Assembly (NCBI GenBank): GCA_037446355.1
Contig: JBBIIT010000001.1
Coordinates: 124,001 to 188,000, forward strand
Reading direction: 5' to 3'
DNA: 64,000 nt
Origin: Roseiarcus sp037446355
Lineage (GTDB): Bacteria; Pseudomonadota; Alphaproteobacteria; Rhizobiales; Beijerinckiaceae
The notes under the pieces were generated by a model that made no database searches, had not been told where the DNA came from, and worked only from the letters and a program-made list of their open reading frames with translations. Both the position numbers and the translations under genes were made by a program. Positions 8,874 to 17,649 of this stretch are shown here, piece after piece; position 1 is the stretch's first letter, and each line of letters opens with the position of its first letter.

Positions 8874-9629
8874 ATGAAAATCGCGCGAAGTCCGCTTATT
8901 TCGATGCTGCTTCCGGCCTTGCTCGCCGGCTCGGTTTCGCCGGCCCCGGCGATCGTCGGCGCATCGCGCGAAGCCTCGCGCTACGCGGATCGCCTCGTCA
9001 TGGTGCTCAACCGGGGTCCAGAGGGCTCCGGGTTCTGCACCGGCGTCGTGCTGTCGTCCAATATCGTCCTGACCGCCGCTCATTGCCTGCGCCCGACGCG
9101 CGACATGCTGGTGCTTTACCGCGATGCGGCCGGCCAGCCCGTCACGCTGGAGGTCGCCGCGGCGACGACGCATCCCGACTTTCGCGCCGACGCCATCCAG
9201 CGGCGCGTGGTCTCGGTCGACGCCGCCCTCCTAGAGACGGCGACGCCGTTGCCCTCGGCGTTTCGCCCCGCGGCGCTCGCGCGCGAGGCGAGCGCACGTA
9301 TCGGCCAGAGCGTCATCGCCGTCGGATTTGGAACCGCGCGGGAGGGCGTCGCCAAGACCGGCGGGACGCTGCGCGCCGCCGACTTGGCGGTGCGGGCGCC
9401 CGCCTCCCAGGTGCTGCTATGGGCCGACGATCCCGACCAAGCGGGGCTCGGCGCCTGCTCGGGCGACTCCGGCGCGCCGATCTTCGACGAAGACGGCGAG
9501 ACGGTCCTGGCTATCGTCGCCTGGACCGCGGGCGCGCAAGGACGCAAGTGCGGGCATCTCACGCAGGGGCCATTGGTGGCGCCGTTGCAAGGCTGGATCG
9601 CGGCGGTCGAGGAACATTGGCGGCGCTGA
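8874..9629 (+). CDS. Secreted trypsin-like serine protease
   Basis: This 251-residue protein has a signal peptide (about 1-26) and a chymotrypsin-fold domain. The catalytic triad is readable: H70 in TAAHC, D116 in VDAALL and S199 in CSGDSGAP. Cysteine pairs C55/C71 and one near C195 fit conserved disulfides, so the enzyme is probably active in the periplasm or outside the cell. It has no PDZ domain and is therefore not DegP. It is divergent from the PepSY-regulator-kinase unit with 100 bp between, so common control is possible but not shown. Confidence 0.88.
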   Translation: MKIARSPLISMLLPALLAGSVSPAPAIVGASREASRYADRLVMVLNRGPEGSGFCTGVVLSSNIVLTAAHCLRPTRDMLVLYRDAAGQPVTLEVAAATTHPDFRADAIQRRVVSVDAALLETATPLPSAFRPAALAREASARIGQSVIAVGFGTAREGVAKTGGTLRAADLAVRAPASQVLLWADDPDQAGLGACSGDSGAPIFDEDGETVLAIVAWTAGAQGRKCGHLTQGPLVAPLQGWIAAVEEHWRR

Positions 9630-10022
9630 GGCCGCTCGAATTTGTGGCAATTTGGCAACGTCACAAAGGAAAACGCCTCGGCCGCAGGCGAGAATCCGCG
9701 GATGACCCGATCGTATTCGCCGTTGTCACGAAGCTGTCATGAAGCGCCCGTACGACGCTTTCCAGCGCGCCAGCAGAATGCGAGATGGATCTAGGCTTAG
9801 CGGGCGATTGGGCGCGAAAAACATAACTTCCGGCTTGTGGCGCTTCGGGCGCCGCCGAGACCGGAAAGACGGGGCGGAATTCAAAATTGCGGCCGCTGCG
9901 AAGCTGGGTCCGAGCCTTCGAGCAGGCTTGAGCCTGTGGCGCCGCGACAGGTACGAAGTCAAAACTGGCGAGTCGCCTGTGGCGCGAACGACCACGACGG
10001 CGCGAATCGAACGGGGCAAAAA
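9630..10022 (+). other. 393-bp intergenic leader of the porin gene
   Basis: No convincing gene is present. An open frame continuous with the porin extends upstream through this stretch, but it lacks a signal peptide and is unlike a porin. The region holds a Pho-box-like element (9723-9740) and an 11-bp direct repeat GCCTGTGGCGC at 9932-9942 and 9975-9985. The last bases are purine-rich just before the ATG. It probably contains a promoter and a long 5' untranslated leader. Confidence 0.6.
9723..9740 (+). promoter_or_regulatory. Pho-box-like element (PhoB site)
   Basis: Two 7-bp direct repeats, TTGTCAC and CTGTCAT, are separated by 4 bp (GAAG). This is the arrangement of the PhoB-binding Pho box (consensus CTGTCAT-N4-CTGTCAT); the second half is perfect and the first differs at two bases. 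It lies 282 bp upstream of the porin start with no gene between. A weak -10 candidate (TACGAC, 9751-9756) lies at a suitable distance. Binding is not shown. Confidence 0.45.
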
Positions 10023-11474
10023 ATGAGTTTGTTGAAATCGATCCTTTTGGCTGGCGGGGCGAGCCTCGTTTTCGCCGCGGCCGCCCAAGGCGCCGACCTA
10101 CCGACCAAGAAGGCCCCGCCGGTTCCGCCGCCGACCCTGGCCATGTGCGCGAGCGTCTCGGATTTCTTCCTGACCGCCTGCCCGCTGACCTACAACGGCA
10201 TCACGCTGTATGGCACGATTGACGCCGGCGTCGGCTTCGAGACTTTCGGCGCTCCGTTCAATGCGAAGATGCAGACGGGCGTCGACGAATTCATCGGCAA
10301 GCCCGGACGCCACAACATCTGGGCGCTGACCCCGAACGGCCTCAGCCAGTCGAACATCGGCGTCAAGTTCAAAGAGGACGTACTGCCGGGCGGGTGGTCG
10401 ATCGTCGGCTTGGCGGAAACCGGCTTCGATCCTTATTCGCTCCAATTGGGCAACGGCCAGGGCGCGATGGTCCAGAACAACCGCACCCTGCTCAGCGGCC
10501 AGTCGGCGAACGCCGACTCCAGCCGCGCCGGCCAATGGGACAATTCCCAGGCCTTCATCGGCGTGAGCAACAGCTCATACGGGACGCTCACGTTCGGGCG
10601 CCAGAATACGCTGCTGCTCGATGGCGTGAACGCCTATGATCCGATGGGGGGCTCCTACGCGTTCTCGCCGATCGGCTGGTCCGGCGCGACCGTCGGCACC
10701 GGCGACACGGAAGACGCCCGGGCCAACACCGCGGTCAAATATCGGGTCAGCATCGGTCAATTCCGGATCGGCGCGATCGCGCAGATCGGCGATTACGCCC
10801 AGGGCAACGGCGCGAGCAGTCTCTACCAGGGTCAGATCGGCGGTGATTTCGGCGGCCTTTCGGTCGACGGCATCGTCAGCCGCGTCAATGACGCGGTGAA
10901 CCTGGGCACCTATCCCTCGGCCACCAGCCTGGGCGCGCCGCCCACGACCGACACGCTCAAGGCCGTCATTTCGGACAATACGAGCTTCATGCTGCTCGCC
11001 AAATATACCTGGAACCAGTTCAAGTTCTTCGGCGGTTATGAGTACATCCAGTACGCGAACCCGTCGGGGCAATTCGCCGTGGCTGGCAACGACATTACGA
11101 CCATCGGCGGCTATCAGGCGATCAACCAGGGCAACCAGTTCTTCTCGGACAAGGTCTTGCAGGTGTTCTGGACCGGCGCGAAATACGCCGTCACCACCGA
11201 TCTGGACCTGACGGTCGCTTACTACCACTACGACCAGAACAACTTTAATGGCGCGGGCGTGGGCAAAGCGTATTCCTGCTCCAGCACCGCGCACGGCTAT
11301 TGCTCGGGTACGATGGACGCGGCGTCCGCCATGGCCGACTGGCGCTTCGCCAAGAAGTTCGACGCCTATGCGGGCGTGATGTATTCCGAGGTCAACAATG
11401 GTTTGGCCTCGGGCTATCAGGGCGGCGGCCACGTCAACGTCGCCCCCACGGCGGGCCTGCGTATGCGCTTCTGA
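10023..11474 (+). CDS. Outer-membrane porin, rhizobial type
   Basis: This 483-residue protein has a signal peptide ending near QGADLP, followed by KKAPPVPPP, the usual start of mature Hyphomicrobiales porins. The rest is beta-strand-like (alternating hydrophobic, Tyr, Gly and Asn residues) and ends in a C-terminal phenylalanine (LRMRF), the outer-membrane assembly signal. It should form a trimeric diffusion channel. A frame starting at 9837 is open upstream, but the ATG at 10023 opens directly into the signal peptide. It has its own leader and a strong terminator, so it is monocistronic. Confidence 0.92.
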   Translation: MSLLKSILLAGGASLVFAAAAQGADLPTKKAPPVPPPTLAMCASVSDFFLTACPLTYNGITLYGTIDAGVGFETFGAPFNAKMQTGVDEFIGKPGRHNIWALTPNGLSQSNIGVKFKEDVLPGGWSIVGLAETGFDPYSLQLGNGQGAMVQNNRTLLSGQSANADSSRAGQWDNSQAFIGVSNSSYGTLTFGRQNTLLLDGVNAYDPMGGSYAFSPIGWSGATVGTGDTEDARANTAVKYRVSIGQFRIGAIAQIGDYAQGNGASSLYQGQIGGDFGGLSVDGIVSRVNDAVNLGTYPSATSLGAPPTTDTLKAVISDNTSFMLLAKYTWNQFKFFGGYEYIQYANPSGQFAVAGNDITTIGGYQAINQGNQFFSDKVLQVFWTGAKYAVTTDLDLTVAYYHYDQNNFNGAGVGKAYSCSSTAHGYCSGTMDAASAMADWRFAKKFDAYAGVMYSEVNNGLASGYQGGGHVNVAPTAGLRMRF

Positions 11475-11524
11475 CCCTCGGGTCCGAACGCCGGCGCCAG
11501 AGCGCCTTCGAACCAACTGCAATT

Positions 11525-11554
11525 CGGCCGGGCTCGCGCCCGGCCGTTTTGTTT
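11525..11554 (+). terminator. Rho-independent terminator of the porin gene
   Basis: A perfect 9-bp stem CGGCCGGGC/GCCCGGCCG with a TCGC tetraloop is followed by TTTTGTTT. It begins 51 bp after the porin stop codon. Confidence 0.9.
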
Positions 11555-11576
11555 CAAAGGGCGAGCGAAGCGCGCC

Positions 11577-12065
11577 CTATGCCGGCTTTCGGCGCCGCGC
11601 CGCGCGGTTCGGCCATAACGCGATATGGTCTGGCCAGAATTCCTGGGCGACGTCGTCCTCGCTGGCGGCGATCTTGGCCCGCACCGATACGCCGGCTTCA
11701 TGCACGCTTTCGCGCGAGCCGGACACCAGCGGATGCCACCAGGCCAGATCCTGGCCCTCCGCCAGCAATCGATAGGCGCAAGTCACCGGCAGCCAGCCGA
11801 GCGTGCGCACCGACTTCGGCGTAAGGCGCACGCAGTCGCTGACCTTGGCCTGCCGATGGGCATAGTCGCGGCAGCGGCAGGTCTTGCCGTCGAGCAGCGT
11901 GCAGCCGAGATCGGTGTAATGAATCTTGCCGCTGTCCTCCTCCTCGAGTTTGACGAGGCAGCAGCGGGCGCAGCCATCGCAAAGACTTTCCCACTCGCTC
12001 GGCGTCATCTCGTCCAGCGTCTTGGTTCGCCAGAACGGGCGGGGCGGCTCGGAATTCTTGTCCAC
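11577..12065 (-). CDS. YcgN/UPF0260-type cysteine cluster protein
   Basis: This 162-residue protein has the cysteine pattern of the YcgN family: CDGCARCC near the N-terminus, then single Cys residues in DLGCTLLDGKTCRCRDY and SDCVRL. Such spacing suggests metal or Fe-S binding, but no biochemical role is established. The GTG at 12065 was chosen because a strong gaaggaaggg ribosome binding site lies just upstream and the family begins close to PFWRTKTLDEM; a TTG at 12095 is the open alternative. It is convergent with the porin and divergent from the PBP gene. Confidence 0.85.
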   Translation of the reverse strand: MDKNSEPPRPFWRTKTLDEMTPSEWESLCDGCARCCLVKLEEEDSGKIHYTDLGCTLLDGKTCRCRDYAHRQAKVSDCVRLTPKSVRTLGWLPVTCAYRLLAEGQDLAWWHPLVSGSRESVHEAGVSVRAKIAASEDDVAQEFWPDHIALWPNRAARRRKPA

Positions 12066-12233
12066 TTCAACCCTTCCTTCGTGAGCGAAGCCCAATTGCG
12101 CCCAAATCCCGCGCCAGAACGGAATGCGCCGGCGCGGCTCGAAACTGGCGCCCTCGTTAACGATATCGCGACGTTGACGGGGACAGGCCGACTTGGCGCC
12201 GACCTCTTGGCGAGGTCAAGCGGTTCGCGAGGC

Positions 12234-12248
12234 TTAATATTGTGTTAA
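12234..12248 (+). promoter_or_regulatory. CtrA-box-like site TTAA-N7-TTAA
   Basis: The sequence TTAA tattgtg TTAA is an exact full site for the alphaproteobacterial cell-cycle regulator CtrA. It lies 41 bp before the GTG of the penicillin-binding protein gene in otherwise GC-rich DNA, where such a match is uncommon by chance. It could equally face the divergent YcgN-type gene. Confidence 0.45.
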
Positions 12249-12289
12249 TTAGGCGCGCGTGCGCCGGGGCTGGCGGTTCGGAGTGACGA

Positions 12290-14566
12290 GTGGCGGAAGG
12301 TCCGAAGGTGTCCGGTTTTGGCAAGGCGGTCGCCCGGGCGCTGCTCGCGTTCGACGCCTTCGTGGATTCCACGATGTTCGACGCGCAGCGGCGAACGCTG
12401 CGCGCGCTCGCCGCGATCGCGGAATTTTCGGATCGTCTGCGACTGACGGGCGTCGCCAAAGCCCTCGTCGACCTGACTTGCGAGGGTCTTAACGTCGGCG
12501 TCGTCGTCCTGATTTTCGCCCTCGCGCTCGCGCTGCCGGCGATGCGCGAGACGAGCGACGAGGATTGGCTCAAACGCCAGGATCTCGCGGTGACGTTCCT
12601 CGATCGCTACGGCGTCGAGGTCGGGCGGCGCGGCATCAAGCACGACGACGCAATTCCGTTCGACGAGTTGCCGGACCAGTTCATCAAGGCGGTGCTCGCG
12701 ACCGAGGATCGGCGCTTTTTCAGCCATTTCGGCATCGACGTGGTGGGCACGCTGCGCGCACTCACGGTCAACGCCCATGCCGGCGGCGTCGTGCAGGGCG
12801 GATCGTCGATCACTCAGCAACTCGCCAAGAACCTGTTCCTTTCCAACGAGCGGTCGATTTCGCGCAAGATCAACGAGGCCTATCTGGCGCTGTGGCTCGA
12901 ACATCATCTGACGAAGCGGCAGATTCTTTCGCTCTATCTCGATCGCGCCTACATGGGCGGCGGCGCGTTCGGCGCGCAGGCGGCGGCGCAATATTATTTC
13001 GGCAAGTCGGCGCGCGACATCAACCTCGCGGAATCGGCGATGCTGGCCGGCCTGTTCAAGGCCCCGACCAAATACTCGCCCAACGTCAACCTGCCCGCGG
13101 CGCGCGCGCGCGCCAACGACGTGCTGAGCAATCTGGTCGACGCCGGGTTCATGACCGAGGGTCAGGTTTACGCAGCGCGCCGCAATCCCGCGACCCCCGT
13201 CGATCACAGCGATCGCGGTTCTCCGGACTGGTACCTCGATTTCGCTTACAACGAGGTCAAGGCGCTCGCTGATTCCGGCGCGCTCGGCGCCGATCGCGTC
13301 CTCGTCGTTCGCACCGGCCTCGACTCGGGGTTGCAGACCAAAGCCGAAAGCGTGCTCGAGGGGATGCTGCGCGACAACGCGCCCGCCTATCATGCGCATC
13401 AGGCCGCGACCGTCGTAGCCGACACCGACGGACTTGTGCGCGCCATGGTCGGCGGTCGCGATTACGGCGCCAGCCAGTTCAACCGCGCGACGGACGCGCT
13501 GCGTCAACCCGGCTCCTCGTTCAAGATTTTCGTCTATCTCACCGCTTTGCTGACCGGCAAATTCCACGCCAATACGCCGATCGACGCGTCGGGCATCTGC
13601 ATCGGCGATTATTGCGTCCATAATTTCGACGGCGAGAGCGGCGGCGCGATGCCGCTTTACACCGCGCTCGCGCTGTCCTTCAACACCGCGGCGATCCGGC
13701 TGTCGGTGAAAATCGGCGAAGCCTACTGGCCTGCCAAGCAGCCCTATCATCTGGCTAAAATCGCGACGCTCGGGCGCTCCAAAATCGTCGCAACCGCGCG
13801 CGCGATGGGGCTGACGACCCCCCTTGCGGATACCGTTTCGCTGCCTGTCGGCGCCGACGAGGTCAAGATGATCGACATGGTCGGCGCCAACGCCACACTC
13901 GCTCGGGGCGGACGCCGCGCGACTCCCTACGCCGCGATCGAAATTCACAATTCTACCGGCGCGCTGATCTACGCCCACGCCGCGAACGCGCCGCCGGCGG
14001 CGCAGGTTCTCCCGGCCGACAAGGTCGCGGAGATGAACAACATCATGACCCATGTCGTGACCGAGGGCACCGGACGCGCCGCGCAGATCCCCGGCCTCGT
14101 CATTTCAGGCAAGACCGGCACCACCAACAATTCCACCAACGCCTGGTTCAACGGCTTCACGGGCAATCTGGTTTGCAGCGTCTGGTTCGGCAACGACGAT
14201 AACAGCGGCATGGAGAACATGACCGGCGGCACGCTACCGGCGCGGAGTTGGCGCGAGATCATGGCCTACGCCCATCAGGGCCTGGAGCCGAAGCCGCCCT
14301 ACGGCGTCGTTCCGCCGACGCCGGCCGCCGCTGGCTCGCTAGCCTCGATTTCGGAAGCGCCCAAATCGAAATCGGCGGGCGGCATCGTCGACGCGCCACC
14401 GCGCGAGATCGGACTCGCGCCGCGCTCGACGCGAATCATCCTCGAGATCGGCGATCTCGCGCGCAGCGCCCGCAAGCGCACGACCGCCTTCGAGACGCCC
14501 AGCGCCGGCGCGGCCGAAGCGGACGCCGGCGCCAGCGTCATTCGCGGCGGCGTCTTGGCGCCGTGA
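12290..14566 (+). CDS. Class A penicillin-binding protein (PBP1-type transglycosylase/transpeptidase)
   Basis: This 758-residue bifunctional murein synthase has a cytoplasmic N-terminus, one membrane anchor (about residues 66-84), then a GT51 glycosyltransferase domain with catalytic-type E139 in ATEDRRFF and QGGSSITQQLAKNL. The transpeptidase domain has SSFK (S409), SFN and KTGT (K608). It polymerises and crosslinks peptidoglycan from lipid II. The last ~80 residues are a low-complexity Ala/Pro/Ser tail. The start is a GTG; a CtrA-type box lies upstream. Confidence 0.93.
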   Translation: MAEGPKVSGFGKAVARALLAFDAFVDSTMFDAQRRTLRALAAIAEFSDRLRLTGVAKALVDLTCEGLNVGVVVLIFALALALPAMRETSDEDWLKRQDLAVTFLDRYGVEVGRRGIKHDDAIPFDELPDQFIKAVLATEDRRFFSHFGIDVVGTLRALTVNAHAGGVVQGGSSITQQLAKNLFLSNERSISRKINEAYLALWLEHHLTKRQILSLYLDRAYMGGGAFGAQAAAQYYFGKSARDINLAESAMLAGLFKAPTKYSPNVNLPAARARANDVLSNLVDAGFMTEGQVYAARRNPATPVDHSDRGSPDWYLDFAYNEVKALADSGALGADRVLVVRTGLDSGLQTKAESVLEGMLRDNAPAYHAHQAATVVADTDGLVRAMVGGRDYGASQFNRATDALRQPGSSFKIFVYLTALLTGKFHANTPIDASGICIGDYCVHNFDGESGGAMPLYTALALSFNTAAIRLSVKIGEAYWPAKQPYHLAKIATLGRSKIVATARAMGLTTPLADTVSLPVGADEVKMIDMVGANATLARGGRRATPYAAIEIHNSTGALIYAHAANAPPAAQVLPADKVAEMNNIMTHVVTEGTGRAAQIPGLVISGKTGTTNNSTNAWFNGFTGNLVCSVWFGNDDNSGMENMTGGTLPARSWREIMAYAHQGLEPKPPYGVVPPTPAAAGSLASISEAPKSKSAGGIVDAPPREIGLAPRSTRIILEIGDLARSARKRTTAFETPSAGAAEADAGASVIRGGVLAP

Positions 14567-14661
14567 GCGAGCGCGGCATGGAATCGGCGCCTCGCGGCTT
14601 GACTTGACCGCTCGCGCTCGCGCCATATCCCTTCGCGCGCTGGCCAATTCGGATCGCCTCT

Positions 14662-15240
14662 TTGACGACATGGGTGAAATCGCTTCTCGCCGCGGCGGCG
14701 GCGCTGGGGCTCGGTCTTTGGGCGACGGCGGCGCTGCTCGCCAATGGTGGGCCGTTCGAGACATTGCGCCTGGGCGCATGGGAGGTCGCGGCGAACGCCG
14801 GCGCGGCTGACGCCGACCCCTATGCGCGCGCCGCGCTCGCGCGCAGCGGCGAAATTCCCCTGGCGCTCGGCGAAGGCTTGCAGATGGTCGCGCGCGTGGA
14901 CGATGCGGGTCGCGCGCTCAACGCACGCTGCGTTTATCGGATCGGCCCGCGCACCCCGCCGGCGCGTTACTGGACGCTGGAGTTGGTCGATCGCAAAGGA
15001 TTCGCGATCGAAAATCCCGCGGGCCGTTACGTCTTCCGCTCCAGCGAGATCCTCCGCGAGGGCGATGGATCGTTTTCGATCTGGGTCTCGGCCGCGGTTC
15101 ACGCCGGCAATTGGCTGCCAATCGGCGCCCCGGCGCGTTTTGCGCTGGTGTTGCGTCTCTACGATTCCCCGCTCAGCGCCGCCTCGGGCGCCATCCAGAA
15201 GACCTCCGCGCCTGCGGTCGTCCGGGAGAGCTGCGCTTGA
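14662..15240 (+). CDS. DUF1214 domain protein, membrane-anchored
   Basis: This protein of about 192 residues has an N-terminal hydrophobic anchor (about 6-28) and a DUF1214-type beta-rich domain (CVYRIGPRTPPARYWTLEL, then NPAGRYVFRSSEI). The function is unknown. The likely start is TTG at 14662; GTG at 14674 is an alternative and neither has a strong ribosome binding site. It overlaps the following DUF1254 gene by 4 bp (TTGA), so the two products probably work together. Confidence 0.75.
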   Translation: MTTWVKSLLAAAAALGLGLWATAALLANGGPFETLRLGAWEVAANAGAADADPYARAALARSGEIPLALGEGLQMVARVDDAGRALNARCVYRIGPRTPPARYWTLELVDRKGFAIENPAGRYVFRSSEILREGDGSFSIWVSAAVHAGNWLPIGAPARFALVLRLYDSPLSAASGAIQKTSAPAVVRESCA

Positions 15241-15815
15241 ACTTTCGGGCGCGCTACGCCGAAGCGGCGTTTTACGCCACGCTCGCGATTATTCTGGCCA
15301 TTTTGACGCATTTCGTCGCCGTCTTGACGATGCCGCTGGTCGCCGAACGCGACGCCTACTCGCGGCTCGCCAAGCTCGGCGGCCCCAACGAAACGGTCGA
15401 GCTTGCGCAAACGAGCCCCGTTTCGCGTGGTTTCCCCTATGCCGATCCGGCGGTCGCGACCGCCTTCTGTCGATTCGACCTCGCTAACGGGCCTGTGCGC
15501 GTGCGCGCGCCGATCGGACGCGCGGGGTTCGCCTCGCTCTCGGTCCACACGCGGCGCGGCGCGGTGGTCTATGCGATCACCGATCGAGCGGCGACGCACG
15601 GCTATATGGAGGCGGTGGTCGCGAACGCCGCGCAATTGCGCGCGCTGGTCGCGGAGGATGATGAGGACAACCCTTCCGAGGATCTGCGCATCGTCTCCCC
15701 GACCAACGAAGGCTTCGTCCTCACGCGCGTTCTGAGCGAACTGCCCGATCTCTACGGCGAAGCCGAAGCGCAGGCCAAAGCGCTCGACTGCGCGGCCGAG
15801 CCGTCCGGCAAATGA
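15237..15815 (+). CDS. DUF1254 domain protein, membrane-anchored
   Basis: This 192-residue protein has an N-terminal transmembrane helix (about 11-33) and a short DUF1254-like domain (DPAVATAFCRFDLANGPVRV, then LSVHTRRGAVVYAITDRAA). It starts with TTG inside the stop of the DUF1214 gene, with a ggga-type ribosome binding site in front. In many bacteria DUF1254 and DUF1214 form one long protein; here they are separate, shortened and in reverse order. Function unknown. Confidence 0.75.
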   Translation: MNFRARYAEAAFYATLAIILAILTHFVAVLTMPLVAERDAYSRLAKLGGPNETVELAQTSPVSRGFPYADPAVATAFCRFDLANGPVRVRAPIGRAGFASLSVHTRRGAVVYAITDRAATHGYMEAVVANAAQLRALVAEDDEDNPSEDLRIVSPTNEGFVLTRVLSELPDLYGEAEAQAKALDCAAEPSGK

Positions 15816-15910
15816 GGCGCGACACCGGGTCCATGGACACGGGCGCGCATTCGCGCGATGCTCTCCCTCGAAGAGCGCATATCGCCGATACCGCGGGAGG
15901 AACGTCGGGC

Positions 15911-16840
15911 GTGACGACGCTATTGGTTTCGCACTCTGCGTGCGCCGCCCATGACATGGGCGAAGGCCACCCCGAACGCCCGGCGCGGCTGCGGGCGGTC
16001 GAGTCCGCGCTCGAGCGCGAATCATTCCAGTTGCTCGCCCGCGATGTCGCGCCGCGCGTATCGATCGAGGCGCTGACGCGCGTGCATCCGGATTCCTATG
16101 TATCGGCGATTGAACTGGCGACGCCGACTCAAGGGCGCGTGCGCGTCGATCAGGACACTTCGATGTCTGCGGGCTCCTTCGAGGCGGCGCTGCGCTCGGC
16201 CGGCGGCGCGACCTTCGCGGTCGAGGAAGTGATGAGCGGTCGCGTCGCCAATGCCTTCGTCGCTACCCGTCCGCCCGGCCACCATGCGGAAATCGCGACA
16301 CCGATGGGCTTCTGTTTTTTCAATAACGCGGCGGTCGCGGCGCGCCACGCCCAGGCCGCCTTCGGCGCCGAGCGCGTCGCCATCGTCGATTTCGACGTGC
16401 ATCACGGCAACGGAACGCAGGACATCTTCTGGGCTGACAGGAGCGTGATGTACGCTTCGACGCATCAGATGCCGCTTTATCCCGGCACCGGCGCTCGCGA
16501 TGAGCGCGGCGAGCACGATCAAATCGTCAACGCGCCGCTCGGCGCCGGCGACAGCGGCGAAGCATTTCGCGAGGCGTTCGATGTCGCCATCCTCCCGCGC
16601 GTCGAGGCGTTCGCGCCCGATCTCATCATTATCTCGGCGGGTTTCGACGCCCATTTCCGCGACCCGATCGGCGGCCTGAAGCTGCGCGAGGAGGATTTCG
16701 CCTGGGCGACGCGCAAGCTGATGGCGATCGCCGAGCGGCGTTGCTCGGGCCGCGTCGTCTCTTTGCTCGAGGGCGGCTACGACCTCGATGGTCTGGCGCG
16801 CTCGGTCGCCGCGCATGTCGGCGCGCTGATGGGCGGCTAG
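15911..16840 (+). CDS. Histone-deacetylase-family amidohydrolase
   Basis: This 309-residue zinc hydrolase belongs to the arginase/deacetylase fold (acetoin-utilisation/acetylpolyamine amidohydrolase group). Visible motifs are GHPERPARL, the active-site RPPGHHAE, the zinc-ligand DFDVHHGNGTQD and SAGFDAHFRDP. It should remove acyl groups from an amine or lysine substrate; the true substrate is unknown. The GTG at 15911 is favoured by a gggagg site 10 bp upstream and by homology starting at once. A longer frame from 15812 overlaps the previous gene and adds an unmatched leader. Confidence 0.88.
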   Translation: MTTLLVSHSACAAHDMGEGHPERPARLRAVESALERESFQLLARDVAPRVSIEALTRVHPDSYVSAIELATPTQGRVRVDQDTSMSAGSFEAALRSAGGATFAVEEVMSGRVANAFVATRPPGHHAEIATPMGFCFFNNAAVAARHAQAAFGAERVAIVDFDVHHGNGTQDIFWADRSVMYASTHQMPLYPGTGARDERGEHDQIVNAPLGAGDSGEAFREAFDVAILPRVEAFAPDLIIISAGFDAHFRDPIGGLKLREEDFAWATRKLMAIAERRCSGRVVSLLEGGYDLDGLARSVAAHVGALMGG

Positions 16841-16874
16841 GCCTTGTTCGCCCGCCGGTTGGAGTCCTGCGCCT

Positions 16875-17639
16875 ATGTATGAATCCGTTCCCGCGCGTCT
16901 GGCCGCGACGGTTCTTCTGGCGCGCGACGGCGCCGAAGGTCTGGAAGTCTTCATGGTGGTGCGCCACCACAAGATCGAATTCGCTTCCGGCGCGCTCGTC
17001 TTTCCCGGCGGCAGCCTCGACCCCGAGGACCGTGTCATCGCCGCCGATGCGGAGCTCTGCGACGGATCGCTCGACCTCCCGTCGGACCAGCGCGCGTTAC
17101 GGGTCGCCGCGCTGCGCGAAACGTTCGAGGAATGCGGCGTACTGCTCGCGCGCGACAGCGACGGCGGCGAGACTTTCGCGCCCGCGCGGCGCGCCGAAAT
17201 CGAAGCGGACGCGAAGGCGGGTTCGTTTGGCGATCTGCTGCGCAAACAAAGCCTCGCGCTGCGCCTCGACGCCCTGGTTCCGTTCGCGCACTGGATCACG
17301 CCACCGATTCTGCCCAAGCGTTTCGACACGCACTTCTACATCGTCGCCGCGCCGTCCGATCAGATCGCCGCGCATGACGGCCACGAATCCGTCGATTCGG
17401 TCTGGATTTCGCCGACCCGCGCGCTCGCGAAGGCGAGCGAAGGCAAATACACGCTCATCTTCGCCACCAGGCTGAATCTGCAAATGCTCGCCGAAAGTCG
17501 CGACGTCGCCGAGGCCCTCGAATCGGCGCGCCGGCGAAAGATCGTCACCGTGTTGCCGGAGGCGACCAAGACCGAACGCGGCCACACGCTCCGCATTCCG
17601 CTCGCGGCGGGGTACGGCGGCGAGGTGTTCGAGATTTAG
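16875..17639 (+). CDS. NUDIX hydrolase
   Basis: This 254-residue protein has a NUDIX-type core. The FPGGSLDPED stretch and the helix ALRETFEECGVLLARD match the Nudix box with a 20-30 residue insertion, as in the NUDT7/NUDT19-like group associated with CoA or similar diphosphates. The substrate is an inference only. A ggag ribosome binding site lies 10 bp before the ATG. It ends 10 bp from the convergent SDR gene. Confidence 0.85.
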   Translation: MYESVPARLAATVLLARDGAEGLEVFMVVRHHKIEFASGALVFPGGSLDPEDRVIAADAELCDGSLDLPSDQRALRVAALRETFEECGVLLARDSDGGETFAPARRAEIEADAKAGSFGDLLRKQSLALRLDALVPFAHWITPPILPKRFDTHFYIVAAPSDQIAAHDGHESVDSVWISPTRALAKASEGKYTLIFATRLNLQMLAESRDVAEALESARRRKIVTVLPEATKTERGHTLRIPLAAGYGGEVFEI

Positions 17640-17649
17640 CGCAGGGGGT

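Noticed and set aside
9837..10022. N-terminal extension of the porin from an upstream in-frame start
   Set aside because: It would bury the clear signal peptide that starts at 10023 and has no similarity to porins.
12201..12217. Inverted repeat GACCTC-N5-GAGGTC upstream of the PBP gene
   Set aside because: A 6-bp GC-rich stem is expected often by chance here and has no T tract or conserved context.
12245..14053. 602-codon minus-strand frame opposite the penicillin-binding protein
   Set aside because: Mirror frame of a gene with all catalytic motifs; no recognisable protein features.
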